Below, in pieces: positions 16,105-25,603 of a stretch of 62,278 nucleotides of DNA. The notes beneath the pieces were generated by a model that was not told the DNA's origin, did no database searches, and saw only the letters and a program-made list of their open reading frames with translations. A program made the position numbers and the translations under genes. Where the stretch lies: assembly GCA_045606045.1 (NCBI GenBank), contig JAZURE010000004.1, positions 1-62,278 of the forward strand, given 5' to 3'. How positions within the stretch are numbered: the first letter of the stretch is position 1; each line of letters begins with the position of its first letter. Source of the DNA: RGIG8748 sp045606045. Its GTDB lineage: Bacteria > Bacillota > Clostridia > UMGS1810.

Positions 16105-17523
16105 ATGAAAATTTGCATGGTGCTTGAGGGATGCTACCCCTATATAAACGGCGGAGTTTCCACATGGGCGCATCAGTACATTACAGAGATGCCCGAGCAT
16201 GAATTTGTGCTGTGGGTTATAGCTGCCAAGGCAGAGGATAAGGATAAATTTGTGTATACGCTTCCCAAAAATGTTGTGGAGGTTCATCAGGTGTTTCTGG
16301 ATGATGCGTTGAAGGTTAAACCCAACAAGATTTTTAATCACAACTTTTCAATCGAGGAAAGTGAGGCACTCAAAAATCTATTGTTTTCTGACAAACCCGA
16401 CTGGGATTTGCTTTTTAATATGTATCAGGTGCAAAAAATAAACCCCATGAGCTATCTTAAGAGCGAGCACTTTTTAAAGTCACTTACAGACATATGCCAA
16501 AGGGATTTTCCTTATACTGCATTTTCGGATGCTTTTCATTCTGTCCGTTCGAGACTTCTTCCCGTACTGTACCTTATGGGAACTAAGGTGCCTGAAGCAG
16601 ATTGCTATCATGCTATTTCTACAGGCTATGGCGGACTTTTGGCATGTCTTGGCGGCTATGTTTCCAATAAACCTGTTCTTTTAACTGAACACGGCATCTA
16701 CACCCGTGAGAGAGAAGAGGAAATTATCCGTGCAAAATGGGTTGAACGTGCTTTTAAGAGTCATTGGATTAAGTTTTTTTATATGCTTTCAGACCTTATA
16801 TACAGTCGGGCATTTCGTGTTACATCGCTCTTTGAACGAGCAAGATTAACACAGATTGATATGGGCTGCAGTCCCGAAAAGTGCTCTGTGGTTGAAAACG
16901 GCATAAGCTATGAAAGATTTTGTGATATTCCTCCCAAAAAGGAGGATGGATATGTGGATATCGGTGCAGTTGTGCGTTTTGCACCCATCAAGGATATTAA
17001 AACAATGATTTATTCATTCTTTGAATTATCCTCAAGAATCGACAAGGTAAGACTTCACATAATGGGCGGTGTGGATGACGAGGAGTATGCCGAGGAATGC
17101 CGCAGTCTTATTAAACAGCTTGGCATAGAGGATAAGGTTATAATGCCTGGCAGAGTAAATGTAGTAGAATATTTTGAAAAACTGGACTTTACCATTCTTA
17201 CATCCATTTCCGAGGGGCAGCCGCTGTCCGTTCTGGAATCCTTTGCCGCAGGCAGACCGTGTGTTACCACCGATGTCGGCTGCTGCCGTGAGCTTCTTAC
17301 GGGAAGCTCCGAGGACACTTTTGGTATAGCAGGATACTATGTTCCGCCTATGCAAATAGAAAAGCTTGCAGATAAAATGGAGATTATGTGCGAGTCAAAG
17401 GAGCTTCGACTCAAGATGGGTGAGATTGCAAAAAAACGTGCCGGACAATATTACAGGTACAATATAATGCTTACTAAATACAGAAATCTGTACAAGGAGG
17501 TAGAGAGAGATTGGCAGGCATAG
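16105..17523 (+). CDS. pelF: PelF glycosyltransferase (GT4)
   Basis: A 472-residue cytosolic retaining glycosyltransferase, the polymerase of Pel polysaccharide, which uses UDP-sugars. The PelF-type N-terminus (MVLEGCYPYINGGVSTWAHQ) and LLTEHGIYTRERE are characteristic. The C-terminal GT-B half has VVRFAPIKDIKTMI and the EX7E motif SISEGQPLSVLE (E370 and E378). The frame opens at TTG 16093, but ATG 16105 sits five bases after GGTGAT and is the better start. It overlaps pelG by 13 bases, as expected for partner proteins. Confidence 0.93.
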   Translation: MKICMVLEGCYPYINGGVSTWAHQYITEMPEHEFVLWVIAAKAEDKDKFVYTLPKNVVEVHQVFLDDALKVKPNKIFNHNFSIEESEALKNLLFSDKPDWDLLFNMYQVQKINPMSYLKSEHFLKSLTDICQRDFPYTAFSDAFHSVRSRLLPVLYLMGTKVPEADCYHAISTGYGGLLACLGGYVSNKPVLLTEHGIYTREREEEIIRAKWVERAFKSHWIKFFYMLSDLIYSRAFRVTSLFERARLTQIDMGCSPEKCSVVENGISYERFCDIPPKKEDGYVDIGAVVRFAPIKDIKTMIYSFFELSSRIDKVRLHIMGGVDDEEYAEECRSLIKQLGIEDKVIMPGRVNVVEYFEKLDFTILTSISEGQPLSVLESFAAGRPCVTTDVGCCRELLTGSSEDTFGIAGYYVPPMQIEKLADKMEIMCESKELRLKMGEIAKKRAGQYYRYNIMLTKYRNLYKEVERDWQA

Positions 17524-18959
17524 GCTTTGAGCTTAAAAAGCTCTTTGATAAAAAAGGAATACTGCAGTCTATGAAGGCTTATGGATATGCCACCGTTATC
17601 TGCTCGGGTCCAATGCTTCTTGGAGTAATACTGCTTCTTGGGATAATGTTTCTGTGCAGACGGGCAGGAGTTTCAGCTCACTTAAGAGAGCTTCTTATTT
17701 GTATGATAACCTATGCGCTTCTGGCATCTATCATGACAACCTCTTTTTTCTCCATGATTATAACAAGGTTTACGGCAGACATGCTGTATGAGGAGAAGAA
17801 GAGTGCAGTGCTGCCTTCGTTTTGGGGAAGTTCATCTGTTATGATGACACTTGGAAGTGTCTTGTGGATTGTATTCCTCTTGTTTTCGGGTGCAAATCTA
17901 ATGTGCGGGATACTCATGTTTGTGTTTTTTAACGAAATGATAATTGTGTGGAATGCCATGAGCTATCTTACAGCTATAAAGGACTACAAGGGTATCTTTC
18001 TCTCTTATCTTACCTCTATTGCGGTGATATTTGTACTGGGGTTTATTCTCACCCTTGTTGTAAGGGTACATGTTATAGAGGCTCTTCTCTTTTCCGTAAC
18101 TGTGGGATATGGAGTTATGGTTATATGGAATCTTACACTTCTTAACAGATATTTTCCAAAATCGGATGTAAGTCCGTTTGTGTTTTTAGAGTGGATAGAC
18201 GAGTATCTTTATCTTGCACTTGCTGGAATGCTTATAAACCTTGGTATGTTTGCACATCTTGTTATAATGTGGTTTAGTGACATAGGTGTAAGGGTGCACG
18301 GACTCTTTTATGGTGCCCCTCAGCACGATGTACCTGCACTTTTAGCTTTTATGACAACACTTATTACTACGGTGAATTTTGTAGTGTCGGTTGAAGTGAA
18401 TTTCTACGGAAAATACAGAAATCATTACAGCCTTTACAATGACAAGGGCACCATAAACGATATAATACAGGCAGAAAAGGAAATGTTAGATACCCTTAAG
18501 ACAGAAATGCTCTATACCGCCATAAAGCAGCTTTTGTGTACGGCGGCATTTATCGCGGTTGGAGGCTTCCTTTTGGATGTACTTCCTTTGGGCTTCAACG
18601 AAATGATGAGAGGGTATTTCAGAACACTGTGTGTAGGCTACGGAGCATATGCCGTAGGTAATATGACTATGCTTATACTTTTGTATTTTACCGACTATAA
18701 GGGTGCATTATTTGCAACGGGTATTTTTGCTGCAGGCTCTGTACTTTTGTCGTTAATATCAATATTTTTGCCGCAGGTGTATTACGGCTTTGGTTTTTTG
18801 CTTTCTTCTATAGTGTTTGCGGTGGCGGGAACATACAGACTTGATTACTTTACCAAGAGACTTCCGTATTACATACTTGCGGTACAACCGCTTGTAAATG
18901 AAGACAGGTCAAGTGTATTTACAAGAATGAGAGTTTTTCTGGAGGATAAAATCAAATGA
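17511..18959 (+). CDS. pelG: PelG polysaccharide transporter
   Basis: A 482-residue polytopic protein with about twelve membrane helices, of the PelG branch of the MOP/polysaccharide transporter superfamily. The N-terminus MAGIGFELKKLFDKKG is nearly invariant in PelG. It moves the polymer made by PelF across the membrane in the PelD-PelE-PelG complex. The start is TTG 17511, ten bases after AAGGAGG and inside the end of pelF. The stop TGA overlaps the next ATG (ATGA). Confidence 0.93.
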   Translation: MAGIGFELKKLFDKKGILQSMKAYGYATVICSGPMLLGVILLLGIMFLCRRAGVSAHLRELLICMITYALLASIMTTSFFSMIITRFTADMLYEEKKSAVLPSFWGSSSVMMTLGSVLWIVFLLFSGANLMCGILMFVFFNEMIIVWNAMSYLTAIKDYKGIFLSYLTSIAVIFVLGFILTLVVRVHVIEALLFSVTVGYGVMVIWNLTLLNRYFPKSDVSPFVFLEWIDEYLYLALAGMLINLGMFAHLVIMWFSDIGVRVHGLFYGAPQHDVPALLAFMTTLITTVNFVVSVEVNFYGKYRNHYSLYNDKGTINDIIQAEKEMLDTLKTEMLYTAIKQLLCTAAFIAVGGFLLDVLPLGFNEMMRGYFRTLCVGYGAYAVGNMTMLILLYFTDYKGALFATGIFAAGSVLLSLISIFLPQVYYGFGFLLSSIVFAVAGTYRLDYFTKRLPYYILAVQPLVNEDRSSVFTRMRVFLEDKIK

Positions 18960-20701
18960 AAAAGACAGCCTTATTTATAAGTCTTATTATGATAGTATCT
19001 GCTTTCTTTTCGGCATGCGGATATTCTGATAAAAGCGAAAATGCAGACATCGGATATGTACCTGATATGTCATACAACGAAAAATATAAGCTCCGTGACA
19101 AAAAAGACCTTTACAAGAATGACAATCCCGAGGATGTAGTTACCATGTACCTTACCGTTTCTACGGGAAATGCGGGCGAAAGGACAGACCACACCTGGAG
19201 CGAAATAAATACATATTCGGTATATGACTACGAGGATATGGGAGTAGACAGATACAGAGTCGAGGGACTTTTGCAGATTGGCGACGAGTCAGGACCTCTT
19301 CCGGGTGAGCTTGGCTACAATCAGGTATCACCAAACTGTACCATACAGATAAGAGGACAAAGCTCGAGCCGTCAGAGCATAAAAAACTATAAAATAAGCC
19401 TAAAGGAAAACAAAGGCACCTGGATGGGCAATACCACAATACCTCTTAATAAGCATGTTAATGAGAGTCTTAGATTCAGAAATAAAATGGCATATGACCT
19501 TATGACAGGTATTGACCAGATGATGGGATTAAGGACAAGGTTTGTACACCTATATGTAAAGGATACCACAGAGGGCGGAAACGGCAAATTTACCGACTAC
19601 GGCATTTATACATATGTGGAGCAACCCAACAAGAAGACCTTAAAGGCACACGGGCTTGATGCGAATGCGCATTTCTATAAGATAAACGAGTTTGAGTTTT
19701 ACAGATATGAAGATATAATAAAATTAAAGGATGACCCCGATTTTGACGAGGCGGCATTTGAGGCACTTATTGAAACCAAAGGTGACGATGACCACAGCAA
19801 GCTTATAAAAATGCTTGAGGACTTAAATGATTTTTCAAAGCCGATAGATGATGTTTTAGATAAGCATTTTGATATAGAAAACCTAAGCTACTGGATGGCT
19901 TTCCACATACTTGTCGGAAACGGTGATACCCAGAACAGAAATGTGTATATATACAGTCCGCTAAATCTTGATAAATGGTATTTTATATCGTGGGATAATG
20001 ACGGAATGCTAAGTAAGACAGAATATAAGGTTCAGGGCAGAGTGTCATACAGTGAATGGGAGACAGGGGTAAGTAACTACTGGGGTAATGTTCTCTTCAA
20101 CAGAGCACTAAAGAGTGAAAAATACCGAAAAGCTCTTGATAAAGCTATAAAAGAATTAAAATCCTATCTTTCTAAAGACAGAATTAATAAAATGGCAAAA
20201 AGATACGCAGATATCGTGAAACCCTATTTGTATAGCTATCCCGACATACTGCATCTGCCTCTTACATCCTCGGAGTATGACTATGTGGTAAAAAATATTT
20301 CCTCGGAAATAGACTTGAATTATGATTTGTATAAGAAATCTTTTGACAAGCCAATGCCCTTCTTTATAGATATGCCCCAAAAGAGAGGAGACAAGCTTGT
20401 TATATCGTGCGAAAGCTCGTATGATTTCGATAATGAGGATATAACCTATAATATTAAGGTTTCAAGAGATGTAAACTTTGGCAATGTGATTTTTGAAAAG
20501 GAGAAAACAACTCTTCCCGTTGCAGAAATAGATATGCTTCCCAAGGGACAGTATTTTATAAAGGCAACTGCCACAAACGAAAGCGGATATACGCAGACAG
20601 CTTTTGACTATTACTATACAGACACAGGCAAAAAATACGGTGTCAAGTGCTTCTATGTTGATGCCAGAGGAAATGTAACGGAGGAAACATATGAAGGCTG
20701 A
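18956..20701 (+). CDS. CotH-family kinase-like lipoprotein
   Basis: A 581-residue exported lipoprotein (lipobox FFSAC, Cys21). The CotH fold covers about 55-450: IQIRGQSSSRQSIKNYKI, a basic strand used for nucleotide binding, then HILVGNGDTQNRNVYIY and FISWDNDGM, which carry the conserved acidic residues. CotH proteins are atypical protein kinases first known from spore coats, and many clostridial members are outer-surface lipoproteins. An Ig/Fn3-like tail (about 455-560) follows. It is coupled to pelG (4-base overlap) and to the VTC-like gene (11-base overlap), so it probably works with the exopolysaccharide machine. Its target is unknown. Confidence 0.85.
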   Translation: MKKTALFISLIMIVSAFFSACGYSDKSENADIGYVPDMSYNEKYKLRDKKDLYKNDNPEDVVTMYLTVSTGNAGERTDHTWSEINTYSVYDYEDMGVDRYRVEGLLQIGDESGPLPGELGYNQVSPNCTIQIRGQSSSRQSIKNYKISLKENKGTWMGNTTIPLNKHVNESLRFRNKMAYDLMTGIDQMMGLRTRFVHLYVKDTTEGGNGKFTDYGIYTYVEQPNKKTLKAHGLDANAHFYKINEFEFYRYEDIIKLKDDPDFDEAAFEALIETKGDDDHSKLIKMLEDLNDFSKPIDDVLDKHFDIENLSYWMAFHILVGNGDTQNRNVYIYSPLNLDKWYFISWDNDGMLSKTEYKVQGRVSYSEWETGVSNYWGNVLFNRALKSEKYRKALDKAIKELKSYLSKDRINKMAKRYADIVKPYLYSYPDILHLPLTSSEYDYVVKNISSEIDLNYDLYKKSFDKPMPFFIDMPQKRGDKLVISCESSYDFDNEDITYNIKVSRDVNFGNVIFEKEKTTLPVAEIDMLPKGQYFIKATATNESGYTQTAFDYYYTDTGKKYGVKCFYVDARGNVTEETYEG

Positions 20702-21413
20702 AAGATACAGAAACGAATGGAAGTATCTTATTGATACCGCCCAGAAGGAACTAATCTGTAAGCGCTTAAGTCCGTATCTTCAGCTTGATAAACACGCTAA
20801 AGACGGCGGATATATGATAAGAAGTCTGTACTTTGAGGATTATTACAAATCCGCCTATGAAGAAAAGGACGCTGGCGTGCTCAAAAGAAAGAAATACCGC
20901 ATACGCATATACAACTGCTCGGATTCAAGCATAAAGCTTGAAAGGAAGAAAAAATACGGAAGCTACATTTACAAAGAGGCAGCAAAATTAACACGCGATG
21001 AGGTGTACAAAATACTAAACGGTGATTATGATTTTCTGCTTCGGAGCGAAAATAATCTTCTTAAGGAATTCTATGTTGAATGTATATCAAATGTAATGCG
21101 CCCCAGAGTAATAGTGGACTACGACAGGGAGCCGTGGATATCCGATGAGGGCACGGTCAGAATAACCTTTGACATGGATGTAAGGGCAGCCGTGGGAAGC
21201 TATGATATATTTGATTCTACGCTACCCGTACTTCCTGTGTTGGAAGACGGCAAATGTGTTATGGAGGTAAAATTCACGGAATTTCTGCCTCAGGGTGTAA
21301 GGGAGATTTTACCCGACAGGGCATCCGAATTTACTGCGGTATCAAAATATGTTTTATGCTACGAAAAAACAGAATATATGAACAGTTTTACAAAATATTG
21401 GTATGAAAATTAA
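20691..21413 (+). CDS. VTC-domain polyphosphate polymerase-like protein
   Basis: A 240-residue stand-alone VTC catalytic domain. The basic tunnel residues of polyphosphate polymerases are present: YRNEWKYLI, RSLYFEDYY, KKYRIRIYN, IKLERKKKYGSYIYKE, VIVDYDREPW and the metal-side Glu in VMEVKF. Eukaryotic VTC4 makes polyphosphate from ATP; bacterial homologues next to CotH and DUF4956 genes are common but little studied. The protein has no membrane segment and probably docks to the DUF4956 protein that follows. Whether it makes polyphosphate or modifies the polymer is open. Confidence 0.85.
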   Translation: MKAERYRNEWKYLIDTAQKELICKRLSPYLQLDKHAKDGGYMIRSLYFEDYYKSAYEEKDAGVLKRKKYRIRIYNCSDSSIKLERKKKYGSYIYKEAAKLTRDEVYKILNGDYDFLLRSENNLLKEFYVECISNVMRPRVIVDYDREPWISDEGTVRITFDMDVRAAVGSYDIFDSTLPVLPVLEDGKCVMEVKFTEFLPQGVREILPDRASEFTAVSKYVLCYEKTEYMNSFTKYWYEN

Positions 21414-21424
21414 AGGAGAAAGCT

Positions 21425-22096
21425 ATGAGTGTTCAGGACTTTATAAAAAAATCTGTGCTTGAGTCGGGCGCGTTTGACGGACTTAGTATAACAAATATTT
21501 TTTTGGGACTTATAACCGCCATTCTTATAGGTATGGCAATATATTTTACATATCAGAAATTTTACACAGGTGTTATCTATTCCAGAAGCTTTGCAATAAC
21601 TCTTGTGGGAATGACACTTCTTACGGCAGTTATAACTCTTGCAATAAGTACAAACATCGTCATATCCTTGGGTATGGTCGGTGCTCTGTCCATAGTTCGT
21701 TTCAGAACTGCGGTAAAAGACCCGCTTGATTTACTGTATCTGTTTTGGGCTATAACATCGGGTATTGCATCAGGTGCAAATATGTACCTTTTGGTAGTTA
21801 TTGCAGCGATTGTTATGATTATTATAATATTTATATTAAGTAAGCATCAGCTTAGAGGAAGGATTTATATAGCTGTAATACACTACCTTACAGATGAAGC
21901 AGGAGACAATATTATCCGCACCTTTGGTAAGATGAAATACTTTATAAAATCCAAAACCGTTCGCAAGGAAGTTACGGAAATGGCGGTTGAGATATACTTA
22001 AAAAATAATGACACCTTCTTTATTGAAAAAATCAGGGACATAGAAGGCGTAACAGATGTTACGCTTATACAGTATAATGGTGAATATCACGGATAA
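21425..22096 (+). CDS. DUF4956 membrane protein
   Basis: A 223-residue protein with four membrane helices (about 25-140) followed by a soluble C-terminal ferredoxin-like part. The stretch ISLGMVGALSIVRFRTAVKDPLDLLYLFWAI is the DUF4956 hallmark. It follows the VTC gene by 11 bases with a good AAAGGAGA site. DUF4956 genes are habitual neighbours of VTC and CotH genes, so a membrane channel or anchor for the polyphosphate polymerase is a reasonable inference. Confidence 0.85.
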   Translation: MSVQDFIKKSVLESGAFDGLSITNIFLGLITAILIGMAIYFTYQKFYTGVIYSRSFAITLVGMTLLTAVITLAISTNIVISLGMVGALSIVRFRTAVKDPLDLLYLFWAITSGIASGANMYLLVVIAAIVMIIIIFILSKHQLRGRIYIAVIHYLTDEAGDNIIRTFGKMKYFIKSKTVRKEVTEMAVEIYLKNNDTFFIEKIRDIEGVTDVTLIQYNGEYHG

Positions 22097-22146
22097 ATTT
22101 ACAACTTTAGTGTAAAGTTTATAAATGCAAGGAGATATTTTTAAAT

Positions 22147-23538
22147 ATGTCGGATATTAATTACACATGGCTTTCAATGTTTTTGGGCGTTTTTTGTGTC
22201 ATTTTTATAACATCATTTGTAATTCTTGCTATATACACCAAACACATACAAAAGTCAAGAGATGCTGAGAAAATGAGAGATGCCGAAACAGGTGTAGGTA
22301 ATCTACAGTATTTTAAATACCATTTCAGATATACAATAGAAGATGCCTTTAGAAATAAATATTGTATCGCATACATTATTCTTGATATAAGTTATCTAAG
22401 ATCATACTATGGAGAAAGCTCCTTTGAAGATGTATTAAAGTATACTGCATCAGTTTTGATGGAGTACACAGGCGATAAAGAGATTTGTGCAAGAATTACC
22501 GAAAACGGTTTTGCACTTGCCATACAGACTTTAAATGAAGAACAGGCAGAGAGAAGACTAAAAGAAATCCTCTCTAAGCTAAATGACTTTGACAGATTAA
22601 AGTCCAATTCAAATAAGCTTGTCTTTCACAGTGCAGCATACAGATTAACCAGTACAGATAAGAATTGCGAACTTTTGATTTTTAATCTCCGAAAGAATTG
22701 TGTCAGGTTATTTGGCACCGAAAAACAGATAGCTTTTTGCGATATTCATTCTATGAACAAAATTCAGGAGGAAAAAAAGATAACCGATAGCCTCTTAAAC
22801 GGAATTGAACGCAATGAATTTAAGATGTATCTGCAGTTTATTGTTGATAATAAAACGAAACAAATTGTTTTGGCAGAGGCTCTTTCCAGATGGAAGACTG
22901 CGGGAAGGGGTCTTATAACTCCTAATAAATATATAGAACAACTGGAAATGACAGGACTTATAGGCAGGCATGATTTCTACATATTCGACCTTGTTTGCCG
23001 CCAGCTTGAAAAGTGGAGTAATACAGAATTTAAAGATATTTCGATTTCGTGCAATTTTACGAGAATTACACTTTCCGAAGAAAACTTTATAGATAAAATC
23101 AAAATGATTTCAAATTCTTATTCGTTTGATAAATCCAAGCTTGCTATCGAAATTACAGAAGATGCAATAGAAAAAGACAGAGTGATAGCCACAAAAAATG
23201 TTATTCTTTGCAAGCAGCTTGGCTTCAAAGTATACTTAGATGACCTGGGAAGCGGTTATACCTCGCTTTCCAATCTTTGCGATTATCCTATAGACATTGT
23301 TAAGGTAGACAGAGATATTCTCTTAAAGACAGACACCGCAAAGGGAAAAGCGTTGTTTGGCGGTATAATTGCTCTGGCACACAGTCTCAATGTAGAGGTT
23401 ATTTGCGAGGGTGTGGAAACCGAAGAACACAATAAGTTTGTTACGTCATCAGAATGTGATTTTATACAAGGATGGTACTATTGCAAACCGCTTCCTTTGG
23501 AGGAATGCGGGAATTTTATAAATAATAGAGGTAATTAA
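22147..23538 (+). CDS. c-di-GMP phosphodiesterase (degenerate GGDEF + EAL)
   Basis: A 463-residue protein with one N-terminal membrane helix (about 10-32), a GGDEF-like domain whose active site is lost (ARITENGFALAIQ) and a full EAL domain. The EAL motif is intact (E244 in LAEALSRW), with CNFTRITL, EITEDAI, LDDLGSGYTSL (D365, D366), DIVKVDR, ICEGVET and QGWYYCKPL. It should hydrolyse c-di-GMP to pGpG. It lies 50 bases after the DUF4956 gene with only a small stem (AACTTTA/TAAAGTT) between, so it probably ends the Pel-type operon and limits the signal that turns the operon on. Confidence 0.9.
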   Translation: MSDINYTWLSMFLGVFCVIFITSFVILAIYTKHIQKSRDAEKMRDAETGVGNLQYFKYHFRYTIEDAFRNKYCIAYIILDISYLRSYYGESSFEDVLKYTASVLMEYTGDKEICARITENGFALAIQTLNEEQAERRLKEILSKLNDFDRLKSNSNKLVFHSAAYRLTSTDKNCELLIFNLRKNCVRLFGTEKQIAFCDIHSMNKIQEEKKITDSLLNGIERNEFKMYLQFIVDNKTKQIVLAEALSRWKTAGRGLITPNKYIEQLEMTGLIGRHDFYIFDLVCRQLEKWSNTEFKDISISCNFTRITLSEENFIDKIKMISNSYSFDKSKLAIEITEDAIEKDRVIATKNVILCKQLGFKVYLDDLGSGYTSLSNLCDYPIDIVKVDRDILLKTDTAKGKALFGGIIALAHSLNVEVICEGVETEEHNKFVTSSECDFIQGWYYCKPLPLEECGNFINNRGN

Positions 23539-23539
23539 A

Positions 23540-24076
23540 ATGAATGTTAAGGAAATAGTAGCGCAGATTTTCGGATTAATAGGTCTTGTAATCATAGTCA
23601 TGTCTTTTCAATGCAAAAAGAACAGAAATTTCTTTTTGCTTCAGGGTGTGGGCAGCTTTGCATTTGTTGTAAATTTTATCCTTATATATGCATATGCTGG
23701 CGCACTTTTTAATCTTACAAATCTTGTAAGGGGACTGCTCTTTTCAAAAGAAGACAAAAAGGTGTGGAAGCTTATTTTGGTGGAATGTCTCTATACCGCT
23801 TGTTTTATATTTTCTGTTATATTAACATGGGGCGATTGGTTTATGATTTTTATTGCGTCGCTTCCTTATGTTACATTGGTTATTATGAGTGTATTTATGT
23901 GGAGAGCAAATGGAAAGCATATACGTTATTTCCAGGTAACTCTTATGTCTCCTGCGTGGATTATACATAACATATTTAACTTTAGCTTAGGCGGTATTCT
24001 GTGCGAATCATTTAACATGATTTCCACAATAATTTCTTTTATAAGATACGGCAAAGATGGCTTTGAAAACAGGTGA
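23540..24076 (+). CDS. YgjV-family inner-membrane protein
   Basis: A 178-residue protein with about five helices that matches the YgjV type: VAQIFGLIGLVIIVMSFQCKKNRNFFLLQ, then RGLLFSKEDKKVWK and the ending HNIFNFSLGGILCESFNMISTIISFIRY. The function of the family is unknown. It starts one base after the EAL gene stop, so it is co-transcribed with it. Confidence 0.8.
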   Translation: MNVKEIVAQIFGLIGLVIIVMSFQCKKNRNFFLLQGVGSFAFVVNFILIYAYAGALFNLTNLVRGLLFSKEDKKVWKLILVECLYTACFIFSVILTWGDWFMIFIASLPYVTLVIMSVFMWRANGKHIRYFQVTLMSPAWIIHNIFNFSLGGILCESFNMISTIISFIRYGKDGFENR

Positions 24077-24138
24077 GCAATTGCCAATAATATAGGATTT
24101 ATTCTCTTTGGAATCATATAAATTTATGGGGTGAATGT

Positions 24139-24870
24139 GTGGATACCGTAAAAATAAATTCAAGGCAGACAAAAATGATAGCACACAGAGGATTGAGCGC
24201 TTTGGAGCGTGAAAATACCTGCCCTGCATTTGTTGCTGCGGCTAACCGAAGCTATTTCGGCATAGAGACCGATGTTCGCATCACATCAGACGGACAGTTT
24301 GTTCTGATACATGATGAGACAACCAAAAAGGTTACAGACGGAGCATATGTTATCAATGTGGAAAAAAGTGATTATTCATCATTTAAGGATACAGTGCTCC
24401 CCGACCTTGACGGAACTACCGTAAGGCAGGATATCAGAATTCCTCTTCTGTCCGAGTACGTATCAATCTGCAAAAAGTATGAAAAGATATGCGTATTGGA
24501 AGTAAAAAACCACTTTGAAAAAGAGGATTTAAAGAGAATGGTTGCCATTATAAAGGGTATGGATTATATAAAAAGAACTATCTTCATATCCTTTGATCTT
24601 GCAAATTGCATAAACCTAAGAGCGCTTCTGCCTAAAAATGAGGTACAGTATATTACAGGTGATAAAAAAATAAATATGGATTTAATAAATCTTCTTTGTA
24701 CAAATAAGCTTGACCTTGATATAAGATATACTCTTCTTACAAAGGACAATATAAAACTTCTTCATAAATACGGAATTAAAGTTAATTGCTGGACCTGTAA
24801 TAAAAAGGGAGAAGCAGAAAAGCTTGCAAAATACGGAGTTGATTATATAACGACAAATATAATTGAATGA
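24139..24870 (+). CDS. Glycerophosphodiester phosphodiesterase
   Basis: A 243-residue GDPD-fold enzyme that splits glycerophosphodiesters to glycerol-3-phosphate and an alcohol. Catalytic signatures are IAHRGLSALERENTCPAF (first His, Arg and Glu) and FGIETDVRITSDGQFVLIHDE (Glu, Asp and second His), followed by LEVKN. There is no signal peptide, so it is cytoplasmic. The start is GTG 24139 after GGGGTGA. It could recycle glycerol phosphate from lipids or teichoic acid turnover. Confidence 0.88.
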   Translation: MDTVKINSRQTKMIAHRGLSALERENTCPAFVAAANRSYFGIETDVRITSDGQFVLIHDETTKKVTDGAYVINVEKSDYSSFKDTVLPDLDGTTVRQDIRIPLLSEYVSICKKYEKICVLEVKNHFEKEDLKRMVAIIKGMDYIKRTIFISFDLANCINLRALLPKNEVQYITGDKKINMDLINLLCTNKLDLDIRYTLLTKDNIKLLHKYGIKVNCWTCNKKGEAEKLAKYGVDYITTNIIE

Positions 24871-24884
24871 TAGGAGATAATGTA

Positions 24885-25589
24885 ATGCTTTTATATATAG
24901 TTCGACACGGAGACCCGGTGTATGAGACCGATTCGCTTACTTCAAGAGGTGTTTTACAGGCAGAAGCAGTTGGTAAAAGAATGCTTGATGCCAAGATTGA
25001 TAAAATTTTTTCTTCTCCTATGGGCAGAGCCATGCAGACGGCAGAGCCTGCGTGCAGACTTCTTGGACTTGATATGAACATAGAACCATGGACTCACGAA
25101 ATTGAGGACGAAAGGCTCACCCCGTTTCCCGATGGGAAATTAAAGTCAATTACAGATGTTCAGAACACATATTATCTTGAAAACGGAAACAGGGATTTGC
25201 CCTATGAAAGAGCCTATGAATGTACAGGCATAAATGAATCCCAAATGGATGTTGCAGTTAAGTATATCGAGGAAAATGGCAAGGACTTCTTGGAAAGGCT
25301 TGGTTACCGTGAGGAAAGTGGTATATATCGAATATTAGAGCCAAACGAAGACAAAGTAGCGCTTTTTTGCCATTCAGCATTTGCAAGAGCTTGGCTTTCG
25401 GTGCTTTTACATATACCACTTCATATTATGTGGGCATCCTTTCAGTACACGCATACAGGTGTTACTGTGCTCGAATTCAAGAATAATGAAAATTGCTTTA
25501 CAGCACCCAAGTGTCTTTGCTTTTCGGATGTTTCGCATCTGTATGCGCAAAAGCTTGATTTAATTCACGACAACGATACCGAGATATAA
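24885..25589 (+). CDS. Histidine phosphatase superfamily protein
   Basis: A 234-residue member of the phosphoglycerate-mutase-like (RHG) family: YIVRHGDP at the N-terminus with the phosphohistidine, SSPMGRAMQTAEP, and FCHSAFAR with the second His. The substrate is not predictable. ATG 24885 is chosen because AGGAG (24872-24876) is 8 bases before it; the in-frame ATG at 24867 overlaps the previous stop and lacks a site. Confidence 0.82.
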   Translation: MLLYIVRHGDPVYETDSLTSRGVLQAEAVGKRMLDAKIDKIFSSPMGRAMQTAEPACRLLGLDMNIEPWTHEIEDERLTPFPDGKLKSITDVQNTYYLENGNRDLPYERAYECTGINESQMDVAVKYIEENGKDFLERLGYREESGIYRILEPNEDKVALFCHSAFARAWLSVLLHIPLHIMWASFQYTHTGVTVLEFKNNENCFTAPKCLCFSDVSHLYAQKLDLIHDNDTEI

Positions 25590-25603
25590 GAGGAGAATTG
25601 GTT

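Noticed and set aside
22097..22146. Terminator between the DUF4956 gene and the EAL gene
   Set aside because: The stem AACTTTA/TAAAGTT is short, AT-rich and lacks a T run, so it is unlikely to stop transcription.
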